Assembly (NCBI RefSeq): GCF_006539945.1
Contig: NZ_BJNZ01000014.1
Coordinates: 1 to 64,000, forward strand
From: Cellulosimicrobium cellulans
GTDB taxonomy: Bacteria > Actinomycetota > Actinomycetes > Actinomycetales > Cellulomonadaceae
Direction: 5' to 3'
DNA: 64,000 nucleotides
Position numbers and translations under genes: made by a program. Below the pieces are notes generated by a model that was given only the letters and a program-made list of their open reading frames with translations, ran no database searches and was not told the origin of the DNA. Below, piece by piece: positions 15,907 through 23,888 of this stretch; within the stretch, counting starts at the first letter, position 1; each line of letters opens with the position of its first letter.

Positions 15907-17220
15907 GTGGTGCCGACCCTCCGCCGTCGCAGGCTCTCCGACGCCCCCGCCCGGGTGCGCGCCGGGCTCGGCGCGCCGTTCCGGAACGTCTTCACGGCGA
16001 ACCTCAGCTCCAGCCTGGGCGACGGCATCGCGCGCGTCGCGTCGCCCCTGCTCGCCGCCCGGCTGACCGACGACCCGTTCCTCGTGTCCGGCATCGCCGC
16101 CGTCTCGCTCCTGCCCTGGCTGTTCTTCGCGATCCCCGCCGGGGTGCTGCTCGACCGCATCGACCGCCGGCACGCGCTCGCGCTCGCGAACGGCGCGCGC
16201 ACGCTCCTCGCCCTCGGGCTCGTCGCCCTGGCCGCGACGGGCACGCTGACGATCTGGTGGCTGTACGCCGTCGTGTTCCTCTACGGCGCGCTGGAGACCG
16301 TGTACGACGGCGCGATCCGCGCGGTGCTGCCCTCGATCGTGCGACCCGCCGACCTCCCGCGCGCGAACTCGCGCATCGAGGCGGGCGAGATCACCGTCCA
16401 GAACTTCCTCTCCGCGCCCCTCACGTCGGCGCTTTTCGCGGTCGCCGTCGTCGTGCCGCTCGGCACCGGCGCCGCTGCCTACGCCGTCGCGGGGGCGCTC
16501 GCCCTGTTCCTGCCCGCCGTCGCCGCGGGCGAGCACCGGGCCACGTCCGCCGAGGGGGCCGAGCCCGCGCCACCCTGGTTCCGCCAGCTCGGCGACGGGT
16601 TCCGCTACCTGTGGGCGCACCCGACCCTGCGCCCGCTGTGGCTGCTCTCGATCGTCGTCGGGCTCTGCTTCTCCGCCGCGACCGCGACGATCGTGCTCTA
16701 CGTCCTCGACGTGCTGGGCGTCCCCGAGGGCTGGTACGGGACGTTCCTGCTCGTCGGGGCGGCCGGTTCGCTCGTCGCGGCGGCGGTGGCGAACCCCGCC
16801 AAGGAGCGCTTCGGGACCGGCCCGACGATGGCCGTCGCGAACCTCGTCTCGACGGCCGTCCTCGTGCTCCTCGGGCTCGCCCCGCTCCTGCCCGGCTCCG
16901 GCACCGCGGTGGCCGCGGGCGCCGCCCTGTTCGCGGTGAGCTCCGGAGCCGTGACGGTGTGGAACGTGCTCGTCATGTCGCTGCGCCAGGCGATGATCCC
17001 CGGCCGCCTGCTCGGTCGCGTGCACGGCACCTGGCGGACGCTCCTGTGGGGGGTCATGCCGCTCGGGGCGTTCCTCGGCGGGCTCCTCGCCCGCGCGGAC
17101 CTGCCGACGCCGCTCGTCGTCGGCGGCGGGCTGGGCAGCCTGGTCGCGCTGCTCGGCTTCCGGTTCCTCGCCGGGCTCCCGGACCCGGAGGACGTGGACC
17201 GGATCCCGGACAGAGGATAG
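15907..17220 (+). CDS. MFS transporter (EntS/MFS_3-like exporter)
   Basis: 437 aa, about 12 membrane segments. It resembles the enterobactin-exporter/MFS_3 group: FTANLSSSLGDGIARVASPLLAARLT in TM1, GVLLDRIDRRHALALANG, ETVYDGAIRAVLPSIV and the SRIEAGEITVQNF loop. A TAGCCT box ends 3 bases before the GTG at 15907 and 6 bases before the next GTG at 15910, so the leaderless start may be 15910. Its stop codon lies within the iron box of the heme oxygenase gene. That hints at, but does not prove, a link to iron or siderophores. Confidence 0.85.
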   Translation: MVPTLRRRRLSDAPARVRAGLGAPFRNVFTANLSSSLGDGIARVASPLLAARLTDDPFLVSGIAAVSLLPWLFFAIPAGVLLDRIDRRHALALANGARTLLALGLVALAATGTLTIWWLYAVVFLYGALETVYDGAIRAVLPSIVRPADLPRANSRIEAGEITVQNFLSAPLTSALFAVAVVVPLGTGAAAYAVAGALALFLPAVAAGEHRATSAEGAEPAPPWFRQLGDGFRYLWAHPTLRPLWLLSIVVGLCFSAATATIVLYVLDVLGVPEGWYGTFLLVGAAGSLVAAAVANPAKERFGTGPTMAVANLVSTAVLVLLGLAPLLPGSGTAVAAGAALFAVSSGAVTVWNVLVMSLRQAMIPGRLLGRVHGTWRTLLWGVMPLGAFLGGLLARADLPTPLVVGGGLGSLVALLGFRFLAGLPDPEDVDRIPDRG

Positions 17221-17247
17221 GCAAGCCTCACCTGAGTGGGCTACAGT
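17214..17247 (+). promoter_or_regulatory. DtxR/IdeR-type iron box and promoter before heme oxygenase
   Basis: AGGATAGGC-AA-GCCTCACCT (17214-17233) is an imperfect dyad (7 of 9 pairs) of the AGGTTAGGC type recognised by iron-dependent DtxR/IdeR. A -10 TACAGT at 17242-17247 follows, placing the box over the -35. Predicted effect: repression when iron is sufficient. Confidence 0.75.
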
Positions 17248-17320
17248 TCCTGACGCATCGTCATGACACTGCGTCAGGACGAGCGGACGACCCGACCCGA
17301 CCCACCCGCAGGAGCCACCC

Positions 17321-17989
17321 GTGACTGCTCTCACCCACGACCTCGACCGCACCGACGAGACCGTGCCGCTGTCCCAGCGCCTGCGCGAGGGCACGCGCCC
17401 CGAGCACGAGCAGGCCGAGGGCTCCGGCTTCGTCGAGCGGCTCATGTCCGGGCAGCTCGACGTCGCCGCATACGCCGACCTCGCGGCGCAGCAGTGGGCC
17501 ATCTACGGAGCGCTCGAGGACGCGAGCGCCGCGATGCGCGCCGACGCCCAGGGCTCGACGCTCGTCTTCGACGAGCTCACGCGCACCCCCGAGATCGAGA
17601 AGGACCTCACGTTCCTCGTCGGCGCCGACTGGGCCGAGCGCATCACCATCCACCCCGCGACCGAGCGCTACGTCGCGCGCCTGCGCGCGGTCGGCGCGTC
17701 GCTGCCCGCGTACGCCGCGCACGCGTACACGCGCTACCTCGGCGACCTCTCCGGCGGGCAGATCATCAAGCGCATGCTCGAGCGTCACTACGGGCTCTCC
17801 GGCGACGGCCTCGCGTTCTACACGTTCGTCGAGATCCCCAAGTCCAAGCCGTTCAAGGACGTCTACCGCGAGCGCCTCGACGGCCTCGTCCTCACCCCCG
17901 AGCAGCTCGACGAGACCGTCGCCGAGGCCAAGCACGCCTTCCGCCTCAACAGCGACCTCTTCGCCGACCTCGGCGCGGCCCACCGCTGA
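17321..17989 (+). CDS. hmuO: Biliverdin-producing heme oxygenase
   Basis: 222 aa, GTG start with AGGAG upstream. HmuO-type fold with the proximal heme ligand His29 in TRPEHEQAEGSGFV and the distal-helix glycine motif RYLGDLSGGQIIKRML (about 138-153). It opens heme to biliverdin, CO and ferrous iron in the cytoplasm, releasing iron from heme imported by the ABC system that follows. Iron box in the promoter. It is separated from hmuTUV by a repeat-filled 440-bp gap with a second iron box, so it is a separate transcript. Confidence 0.95.
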   Translation: MTALTHDLDRTDETVPLSQRLREGTRPEHEQAEGSGFVERLMSGQLDVAAYADLAAQQWAIYGALEDASAAMRADAQGSTLVFDELTRTPEIEKDLTFLVGADWAERITIHPATERYVARLRAVGASLPAYAAHAYTRYLGDLSGGQIIKRMLERHYGLSGDGLAFYTFVEIPKSKPFKDVYRERLDGLVLTPEQLDETVAEAKHAFRLNSDLFADLGAAHR

Positions 17990-17991
17990 CG

Positions 17992-18034
17992 CCGAGGTAG
18001 AGCCCTGGTCCGCCGAGGTAGAGGCAGGGTTCTT
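17992..18034 (-). repeat. Two inverted copies of the 21-bp intergenic repeat
   Basis: Units starting at 17992 and 18013 (CCGAGGTAGAGCCCTGGTCCG and a diverged second copy) are the reverse complement of the units at 18159-18242. They begin three bases after the heme oxygenase stop, so left and right clusters could pair into a long hairpin. Confidence 0.8.
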
Positions 18035-18158
18035 GTGGTCGACGGCGCACGGTCGGCCTGGACGGTCGGGCTCAGCCGGGCAGCTGCTCGCGGTAACGGC
18101 TCTGCTCGTCGCAAGGCATGAGGGGCGACCGGCGCGGTCGCGTGAGAGAGCGGTGACC

Positions 18159-18263
18159 ACAGCTCTACCTCGGCCGACCAGGGCTCTACCTCGGCGGACC
18201 AGGGCTCTACCTCGGCCGACCAGGGCTCTACTTCGCGCGACCACGGCTCTCCCCCAGGGAGCC
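18159..18263 (+). repeat. 21-bp tandem repeat array (four clear units plus decayed copies)
   Basis: Units at 18159, 18180, 18201 and 18222 vary around AGGGCTCTACCTCGGCSGAC plus C. Degenerate copies continue from 18243 to about 18284. The same 21-bp unit recurs at 44256-44318. No coding, CRISPR or transposase signature accompanies it. Confidence 0.9.
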
Positions 18264-18346
18264 GGTTCTTCCTCGGGCGAGCGGGTTCGACTTGGGCTCT
18301 TCACGTGAGACGCGCAACTCGCGAGACGGTCGAGGCCGCCTTCAAG

Positions 18347-18365
18347 TCAGGTTAGGCTCGTCTTA
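18347..18365 (+). promoter_or_regulatory. DtxR/IdeR-type iron box before the heme ABC operon
   Basis: TCAGGTTAGGCTCGTCTTA matches 14 of 19 positions of the TTAGGTTAGGCTAACCTAA consensus. It lies 63 bases before the hmuT-like start and probably represses it in iron-replete cells. The 17990-18428 gap holds only this box and the 21-bp repeats. Confidence 0.8.
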
Positions 18366-18428
18366 CTGGGGTGGACGACCCCGTCGGGTCATGCCCTTCC
18401 CCGCGCACCGCTCCCTGGAGGACTCCCT

Positions 18429-19703
18429 ATGCCTCACGCCGCCCGTTCCGCGCTGCACCGCGGCTCGCCGACGAGCCGCTCGACGTCCCTCGCGGGTCCG
18501 TCGGGCACCACGCAGGGTCGGGCGCGGGGGACGGTGACGGCGCTGGTGGGGGTTGGCGCCGTCGTCGTGCTGGGGCTCGTCGCCGCGTGCGCGCCGCTCC
18601 CCTATGAGCCGCCCGCGACGCCGTCGGCGGAGGCGAGCCAGGACGCCGCACCCGTCGATGCGACGCCCGCGGAGACCGCCGACCAGACGAGGGGCGCGCC
18701 GGCGTGCACGACGCTCGAGGAGTCGCGGGTCGCCGGCGGCGGCTCCGACGTCGACCCGCCGTCGTTCCCCACCGGGCCGACGACGGCGACGTTCGCCGAC
18801 GACGCGATCCACCCCATCGCGGACGCACCCGCCCCGCAGCTCCCGGTGACGGTCGAGTCGGTCGACGGGCGTCAGGTCGAGATCACCGACGTGAGCCGCA
18901 TCATCCCCGTCGACCTGTACGGGACGCTGGGCGAGATCGTCTACAGCCTCGGCCTGGGCGACAACGTCGTGGGCCGCGACCTGCCGACCGGCTTCCCGGA
19001 GGCGGCGGACGTCCCCGTCGTCACGGGCGCGGGCCACGCGCTCGACGTCGAGGCGATCCTCGGGCTCGACCCGTCCGTGATCCTCACCGACGCGACGATC
19101 CTCACCGACGACGTGCGCGGCCAGCTCGAGAGCTCGGGCATCCCCGTCGTGTACCTCGACGAGGCGCGCACGCTCGACGGCGTCGACGACCGGATCCGCG
19201 CCGTCGCGACCGCGCTCGGCGTGCCCGAGCAGGGCGAGGCGCTCGTCGAGCGCACGGACCGGCAGATCTGCGCGGCGCTCGGGGCCGTCCCGCAGGACAC
19301 CGGGACGCCGCGCGTCGCGTTCCTCTACCTGCGCGGGTCGAACATCAAGATGCTGTTCGGGCCCGGCTCGGGCGCCGACGACCTGATCCAGGAGATCGGC
19401 GGCGAGGACGCCGGGACCGCGATCGGCCTCACGCAGCAGTACGCGCCGGTCACGAGCGAGGCGATCATCAGCGCCGCGCCCGACGCCTACCTCGTCATGA
19501 CCGACGGGCTCGAGTCGATGGGCGGCCTCGACGCGATGATGGCGATCCCGGGCCTCGCGCAGACGCCCGCGGGCGAGGCGCGCCGCGTCGTCGACATGGA
19601 CGGCTCGCGCCTGCTCACGTTCGGCCCGCGCACCGGGTCCACGATCGCGTCGCTCGTCGAGGCCTTCTACGGCGTGCCCGCGCCGGAGCTCCCCGCATCG
19701 TGA
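18429..19703 (+). CDS. hmuT: Heme/hemin ABC transporter substrate-binding lipoprotein
   Basis: 424 aa. N-terminal Arg-rich segment and hydrophobic helix end in LVLGLVAAC-type lipobox (VAAC near residue 54), so it is lipid-anchored outside the membrane. A Pro/Ala/Glu linker follows, then a type III periplasmic-binding fold: RIIPVDLYGTLGEIVYSLGLGDNVVGRD, DPSVILTDATILTDDV, and SNIKMLFGPGSGADDLIQEIGGEDAG. This matches actinobacterial HmuT. First of three genes joined by 4-base overlaps. The N-terminus is unusually long before the membrane helix, so a later start is possible. Confidence 0.92.
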   Translation: MPHAARSALHRGSPTSRSTSLAGPSGTTQGRARGTVTALVGVGAVVVLGLVAACAPLPYEPPATPSAEASQDAAPVDATPAETADQTRGAPACTTLEESRVAGGGSDVDPPSFPTGPTTATFADDAIHPIADAPAPQLPVTVESVDGRQVEITDVSRIIPVDLYGTLGEIVYSLGLGDNVVGRDLPTGFPEAADVPVVTGAGHALDVEAILGLDPSVILTDATILTDDVRGQLESSGIPVVYLDEARTLDGVDDRIRAVATALGVPEQGEALVERTDRQICAALGAVPQDTGTPRVAFLYLRGSNIKMLFGPGSGADDLIQEIGGEDAGTAIGLTQQYAPVTSEAIISAAPDAYLVMTDGLESMGGLDAMMAIPGLAQTPAGEARRVVDMDGSRLLTFGPRTGSTIASLVEAFYGVPAPELPAS

Positions 19704-20866
19704 GCGCGCCCGTCACCCGCCCCCTCGGCACGCCCGAGGACGCGCCGGTCCCCGCGGACGTGACCGCGCGCGACGACTCCCCCCGTTCGGGCGGCCGGCC
19801 CGCCCGGGTGGGTCCCGCCGTCCGGCAGCAACGTCGCCGGGCCGCGCGCTGGCTCATGGTCAACCTGGGCGTGGCGCTCGCGGTGCTCACGGTCGTGTCC
19901 GGCATGACGGGCCAGGTGCCCGTGTCGCCCGCGGAGGTGCTGGGCTCGCTCGCGCACCACGTCGGGCTCGACTGGGGGCCCATGCCGTCGCACCCGCAGG
20001 GCGAGAACGCGCTGTGGGTCGTGCGGTTCCCGCGCGTCGTCCTGGCGATCGTCGTGGGTGCCGCCCTCGCGTGCTCGGGCGCGCTCATGCAGGGCGTGTT
20101 CGGCAACCCGCTCGCCGAGCCGGGCGTCATCGGGGTGTCCTCCGGTGCAGCCGTGGGCGCGTGCGCGGTCATCGTCACCGCGGGAGCGCTCGTGCCGGGC
20201 ACGTGGGTCGCCGGGGCGGCGTTCCTCGGCGGGCTGGTCACGACGTTCGTCGTCTACGCGCTCGCCCGCGCCGGGGGGCGCACCGAGGTCGTGACGCTCG
20301 TGCTCACCGGCATCGCGGTCAACGCGTTCGCGGGCGGGCTGCTCGCGTTCTTCACGTTCGTCGCCGACCCGGCCGCGCGCGAGCAGGTCGTGTTCTGGCA
20401 GCTCGGGTCGCTCGGCGGCGCCACGTGGGGCTCGGTCGCGATCGTCCTGCCGATCGCGGTCGTCGGCGTCACGGGCGCGATGCTCGTGCGCCGCAAGATG
20501 GACCTGCTCGCGCTCGGCGAGCGCGCCGCGCAGCATCTCGGCGTCGACGTCGAGCGGCTGCGCCAGCTCGTCATCGTGCTCGTCGCTCTGCTCGTCTCGG
20601 CGGGCGTCGCGTTCACGGGGATCATCGCGTTCGTCGGGCTCGTCGTGCCGCACCTCGTCCGCATGGTCTGCGGGCCGAGCCACCGGACGCTCATCCCCGC
20701 CTCCGTGCTGGGCGGCGCCGTCGTGCTGCTCGCCGCGGACCTCCTCGCGCGCAGCGCCGTCGCGAACGTCGAGCTGCCGCTCGGCATGATCACGTCGCTC
20801 GTCGGCGGGCCGTTCTTCTTCTACCTGCTGCGCCGCACGCGCTCGCGCCAGGGAGGCTGGGCATGA
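19700..20866 (+). CDS. hmuU: Heme ABC transporter permease (FecCD family)
   Basis: 388 aa from GTG overlapping the hmuT stop. After a hydrophilic leader of about 50 residues come roughly ten membrane helices with FecCD landmarks: RFPRVVLAIVVGAALACSGALMQGVFGNPLAEPGVIGVSSGA, WQLGSLGGATW, and AFTGIIAFVGLVVPHLVRM, the coupling-helix region contacting the ATPase. Forms the channel for heme import with the neighbouring HmuV. Confidence 0.95.
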   Translation: MSAPVTRPLGTPEDAPVPADVTARDDSPRSGGRPARVGPAVRQQRRRAARWLMVNLGVALAVLTVVSGMTGQVPVSPAEVLGSLAHHVGLDWGPMPSHPQGENALWVVRFPRVVLAIVVGAALACSGALMQGVFGNPLAEPGVIGVSSGAAVGACAVIVTAGALVPGTWVAGAAFLGGLVTTFVVYALARAGGRTEVVTLVLTGIAVNAFAGGLLAFFTFVADPAAREQVVFWQLGSLGGATWGSVAIVLPIAVVGVTGAMLVRRKMDLLALGERAAQHLGVDVERLRQLVIVLVALLVSAGVAFTGIIAFVGLVVPHLVRMVCGPSHRTLIPASVLGGAVVLLAADLLARSAVANVELPLGMITSLVGGPFFFYLLRRTRSRQGGWA

Positions 20867-21735
20867 GCGACCTGCGCCACGAGGGCTCCTCGTTCCTCGG
20901 CTCGCTGCGCACCGCGGTCACCGGTGCCCGACGCCGGTCCCGCCTCCCCGGGCACGTCGCGCCCGGCGACGTGGTCACCGCCGCGCACGGCGTGTCCCTC
21001 ACGCTCGGCGAGGCGCCGATCCTGCGCGACGTGTCCGTCGACGTCCGCGCGGGCGAGGTCCGCGCGCTGCTCGGCCCCAACGGGGCCGGGAAGTCGTCCC
21101 TGCTCGCCGTGCTCACGGGCGACCTGGTTCCCGAGGCCGGGGACGTCGTGGTCGACGGGCGACCGCTGCGCGCGTGGACGCCCACCGAGCTCGCGCTGCG
21201 CCGGTCCGTCATGCTCCAGCAGGTCTCGCTGAGCTTCCCGTTCACCGCCGTGGACGTCGTGCGCATGGGCCGCTCGCCGTGGCGGGGCACCCCGTTCGAG
21301 GACGAGGACGACGCCGCGGTCGCCGAGGCCCTGGCCGCGACCGACGTCGAGCACCTCGCCGACCGGCACTTCACCTCGCTCTCGGGCGGGGAGAAGGCGC
21401 GCGTCGCGCTGGCCCGGGTGCTCGCGCAACGCACCGCTCTCCTCATGCTCGACGAGCCGACCGCCGCGCTCGACCTCAAGCACCAGGAGCTCGTGCTCCA
21501 GCTCGCCCGGGCGCACGCCACCGCCGGTGGTGCCGTGGTCGTCGTCGTGCACGACCTCTCGCTCGCCGCTGCGTACGCCGACCAGGTCACCGTCCTCGCG
21601 GGCGGGCGCGTCGTCGCCGACGGGGGCCCTCGCGACGTCCTCACCGCCGAGCTGCTGAGCGGCGTCTACGACTACCCCGTCGAGGTCGTCGAGCACCCCG
21701 GCGGCGGTGCACCGATCGTCGTGCCGCGCCGCTGA
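20863..21735 (+). CDS. hmuV: Heme ABC transporter ATP-binding protein
   Basis: 290 aa, ATG overlapping the permease stop. Walker A GPNGAGKSS near residue 70, Q-loop LQQVSLSFPFTAVDVVRMGR, signature LSGGEKARVALARVL, Walker B LLMLDEPTAALD and the switch His in VVVHDLS. Length and the hmuTUV order identify the heme importer ATPase. An N-terminal extension of about 40 residues precedes the fold. Confidence 0.95.
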   Translation: MSDLRHEGSSFLGSLRTAVTGARRRSRLPGHVAPGDVVTAAHGVSLTLGEAPILRDVSVDVRAGEVRALLGPNGAGKSSLLAVLTGDLVPEAGDVVVDGRPLRAWTPTELALRRSVMLQQVSLSFPFTAVDVVRMGRSPWRGTPFEDEDDAAVAEALAATDVEHLADRHFTSLSGGEKARVALARVLAQRTALLMLDEPTAALDLKHQELVLQLARAHATAGGAVVVVVHDLSLAAAYADQVTVLAGGRVVADGGPRDVLTAELLSGVYDYPVEVVEHPGGGAPIVVPRR

Positions 21736-22134
21736 GCGCGGACGGGAGCCGCACGACCGCCCACCGATGGGCTCACGGCCGACGCCTCCTCGTGCTCCAT
21801 GTCCACATCGGGCGCATGGGTTCTCGCCGTGTCGTCCGCCGGCGAGGGCAGGCTTCTGCACGCCATGCGGGTCCGAGCGTGCGCCCGGCCTGCTGCCGCT
21901 CCACGCTCACGACACGAGCGTTCGCGGCGAGGACGTCTCGGATCGACCCGAGAGTCCCCGGATGGTCAGAGATTCTCGACAGATCGCGCCGCCTCATCGC
22001 CTGTCGTAGAAGCGACCGTTTTCCGTACACGGTGGCGACCGTCGCGACACGCCGACAGAACATGTCGCAGAACTAGTGTCGGGAAGCCCCGGTGTCGCCG
22101 AACGCGGCCCCGGGGTTGTCGCTACGGTCACCGC
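21736..22134. other. Intergenic region before recombinase remnant
   Basis: No intact gene. A minus-strand stretch (21982-21872) reads SDHPGTLGSIRDVLAANARV..SVERQQAG, which resembles part of an ACT ligand-binding domain and then loses sense, so it may be a decayed gene. Near the right end several TGTCGC/GCGACA motifs (about 22033-22098) could be recombinase subsites. A TACGGT -10 box (22123-22128) ends 6 bases before the recombinase ATG. Confidence 0.35.
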
Positions 22135-22344
22135 ATGACGCACACCTACGGGTACGCCCGTGTCTCCACCACCGCACAGAACCTCGACGCCCAGGTCGAC
22201 GCGCTCACGGGCGCCGGCGGCGTCGGCGAGCCCGACGTCATCGTGGAGAAGGCCTCCGGGCGCCGCGAGGACCGGCCCGAGCTCGACCGACTTCTCGCCG
22301 AACTGCGGGAGGGGGACACGCTCGTCGTCACCAAGCTCGACCGT
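22135..22344 (+). pseudogene. Truncated serine recombinase (resolvase/invertase N-terminus)
   Basis: The first 70 codons match the resolvase catalytic domain: YGYARVST with the nucleophile Ser, the TAQNLDAQVDAL motif, IVEKASGRREDRPELDRLL and GDTLVVTKLDR. The family then continues with LxRS, the long E helix and a C-terminal HTH; here the match stops at DR and the frame runs into the antisense of the DUF1254 gene. It is therefore a 5' fragment left by a deletion or insertion. The likely leaderless start is retained. Confidence 0.88.
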
Positions 22345-22346
22345 GC

Positions 22347-23600
22347 TCAGCCGTTCGTGTGCTTGTTGATGGGTGCTGGGAACCAGCCTCCGGAAGTCAC
22401 CGCCTGGTCGGAGACGTACATGCGCAGGTTGAGTGAGAACCCGGCACCCGGTGGTGTGGGTAGCCAGTTCGCCTGGGGCGCGCCGCCCGGAAGCTCGGGA
22501 GCGAGCCACAGGGAGAGTGAGCCGTCGTCGTTCGGCTCGAGCGGCATCCTGGAGGCGAGGCCGTAGCGGTTGAGGGCGTTGGGGACGACGCGGTAGTCCG
22601 GCACGGAGTAGAGGGTCAGGGACCAGAACCCGTCGACGACGTCGCCGGGTAGCGCGTGCGCAGGAAACCGGATCTCGTAGGCGGACGAACCGTCCAGCAT
22701 GTTGCCGGCGGAGTCGGTCTGCCCGATGTAGTAGATGGCCTCTTCGGGCACGTTCGCCCACAGGCCCCCGTAGTCGATGACCGCACGGGCGAACACGTCG
22801 TCACCGAAACGCCCGACCGCGTAGGAGACGGACCAGCCGTCGCGGTGTGTGCCGAACTGCTGGGCGCCGGCGAAGAAGTGCGGGACGGCCTTGGTGCGAA
22901 TCGTCTCGTCGACGCGTGCCCGACCACCCGGTTCGGAGGCGATGAGGTCCGCGATGCGCGCGACGGCGGCCTGGTGCCGCGGGGCGGACGGCATCGAGTC
23001 GGGATAGGTCGCGAGCACGCCGGCGGCCTCGGTGAAGATCTCCGCGCCCAACAGCTGGGCGTTGGTGAAGTCGGGCACCGGGTGCGCGGGCTCGACCCGG
23101 ATCCCGTCCGGGGCGTGGATCCGAAACGCGCGCTGGAGGGCGACGGCCTGGTCCGGGGTGTCCTGGAGCTCGACCCGGGCCAGGACCTTGGCCTTGGCGG
23201 CGGGAAGCTCCACGCGCAGCGCACCGTCCGGGATCTCGGGGTCGGTGCCCTCAAGGACGAACGCCACCGTGCCGAACGGGTGCTCCGGGACGATGCGGTC
23301 GTTGATGTTCGCCACGACCTCGCCCCACCCGTCGAGCAGCTGGACGGTGAAGTACCGGCCTCGGGCATCGGGGACCTCCAGCAGGACGGCGTGCTCGCCG
23401 TCCACAGCGATCCAGGCCTCGAGGTAGGCGACATCCAGGTTCGGGTTCACGAACTCCGCCGACCCGACCGGGTTGTACTTGATGGTGTTGTACCCCAGGC
23501 CGTCCACCTCCACGTCCTGGTGCTCCTGGCGCAGCACCAGGAACCGGGCGAGCAGGTACTCGTAGGCGTCGACGAGCTCGTCGTCGGAGATCTCGGGCAT
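22347..23600 (-). CDS. DUF1254/DUF1214 domain protein
   Basis: 417 aa, ATG start; longer upstream frame not supported. The N-terminal DUF1254 region has YNPVGSAEFVNPNLDVAYLEAWIAV and DARGRYFTVQLLDGWGEV. The C-terminal DUF1214 region has VDGFWSLTLYSVPDYRVVPNALNRYGL, then NWLPTPPGAGFSLNLRMYVSD. No signal peptide is visible. The biochemical role of the family is not established. Its 3' end abuts the breakpoint of the resolvase fragment, suggesting it arrived with, or replaced, the rest of that element. Confidence 0.85.
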   Translation of the reverse strand: MPEISDDELVDAYEYLLARFLVLRQEHQDVEVDGLGYNTIKYNPVGSAEFVNPNLDVAYLEAWIAVDGEHAVLLEVPDARGRYFTVQLLDGWGEVVANINDRIVPEHPFGTVAFVLEGTDPEIPDGALRVELPAAKAKVLARVELQDTPDQAVALQRAFRIHAPDGIRVEPAHPVPDFTNAQLLGAEIFTEAAGVLATYPDSMPSAPRHQAAVARIADLIASEPGGRARVDETIRTKAVPHFFAGAQQFGTHRDGWSVSYAVGRFGDDVFARAVIDYGGLWANVPEEAIYYIGQTDSAGNMLDGSSAYEIRFPAHALPGDVVDGFWSLTLYSVPDYRVVPNALNRYGLASRMPLEPNDDGSLSLWLAPELPGGAPQANWLPTPPGAGFSLNLRMYVSDQAVTSGGWFPAPINKHTNG

Positions 23601-23888
23601 GCCTGCACTGAACCACCGTCGCCACGAAGGCGCTTGGTGAACCGAGCCGAAGCACCGACCGGGTACGTCGTCTGGATGACGGGGAGAACCGGGCGCCAAG
23701 CCGCTGGGTATCCGGCCAACGGCGCGAGCGGGAGAGCGCGCGTACGAATGCCGACGGTGGCGAACAACGGACAGTGCCAGGTGCGCGTCCAGAAGTTTCG
23801 CTCGAGGAGCCAGCGCGCCCTGATCGACATAGGGGGCGTGGGGGTCAGTGCGGGCGAGGCTTCGCGCCGTCGGACGACCTCGGCGGTG

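Noticed and set aside
18159-18263. Possible CRISPR array
   Set aside because: Units are contiguous with no spacers, differ in sequence, and there are no cas genes.
18278-18300. tRNA-like GGTTCGA T-loop
   Set aside because: It is part of a decayed repeat unit; no acceptor, anticodon or D-arm pairing surrounds it.
18033-18308. A frame encoding a PRPTRAL-type peptide repeat
   Set aside because: The periodicity comes from the 21-bp intergenic DNA repeat, which also occurs in non-coding context at 44 kb. No start site or partner gene supports translation.
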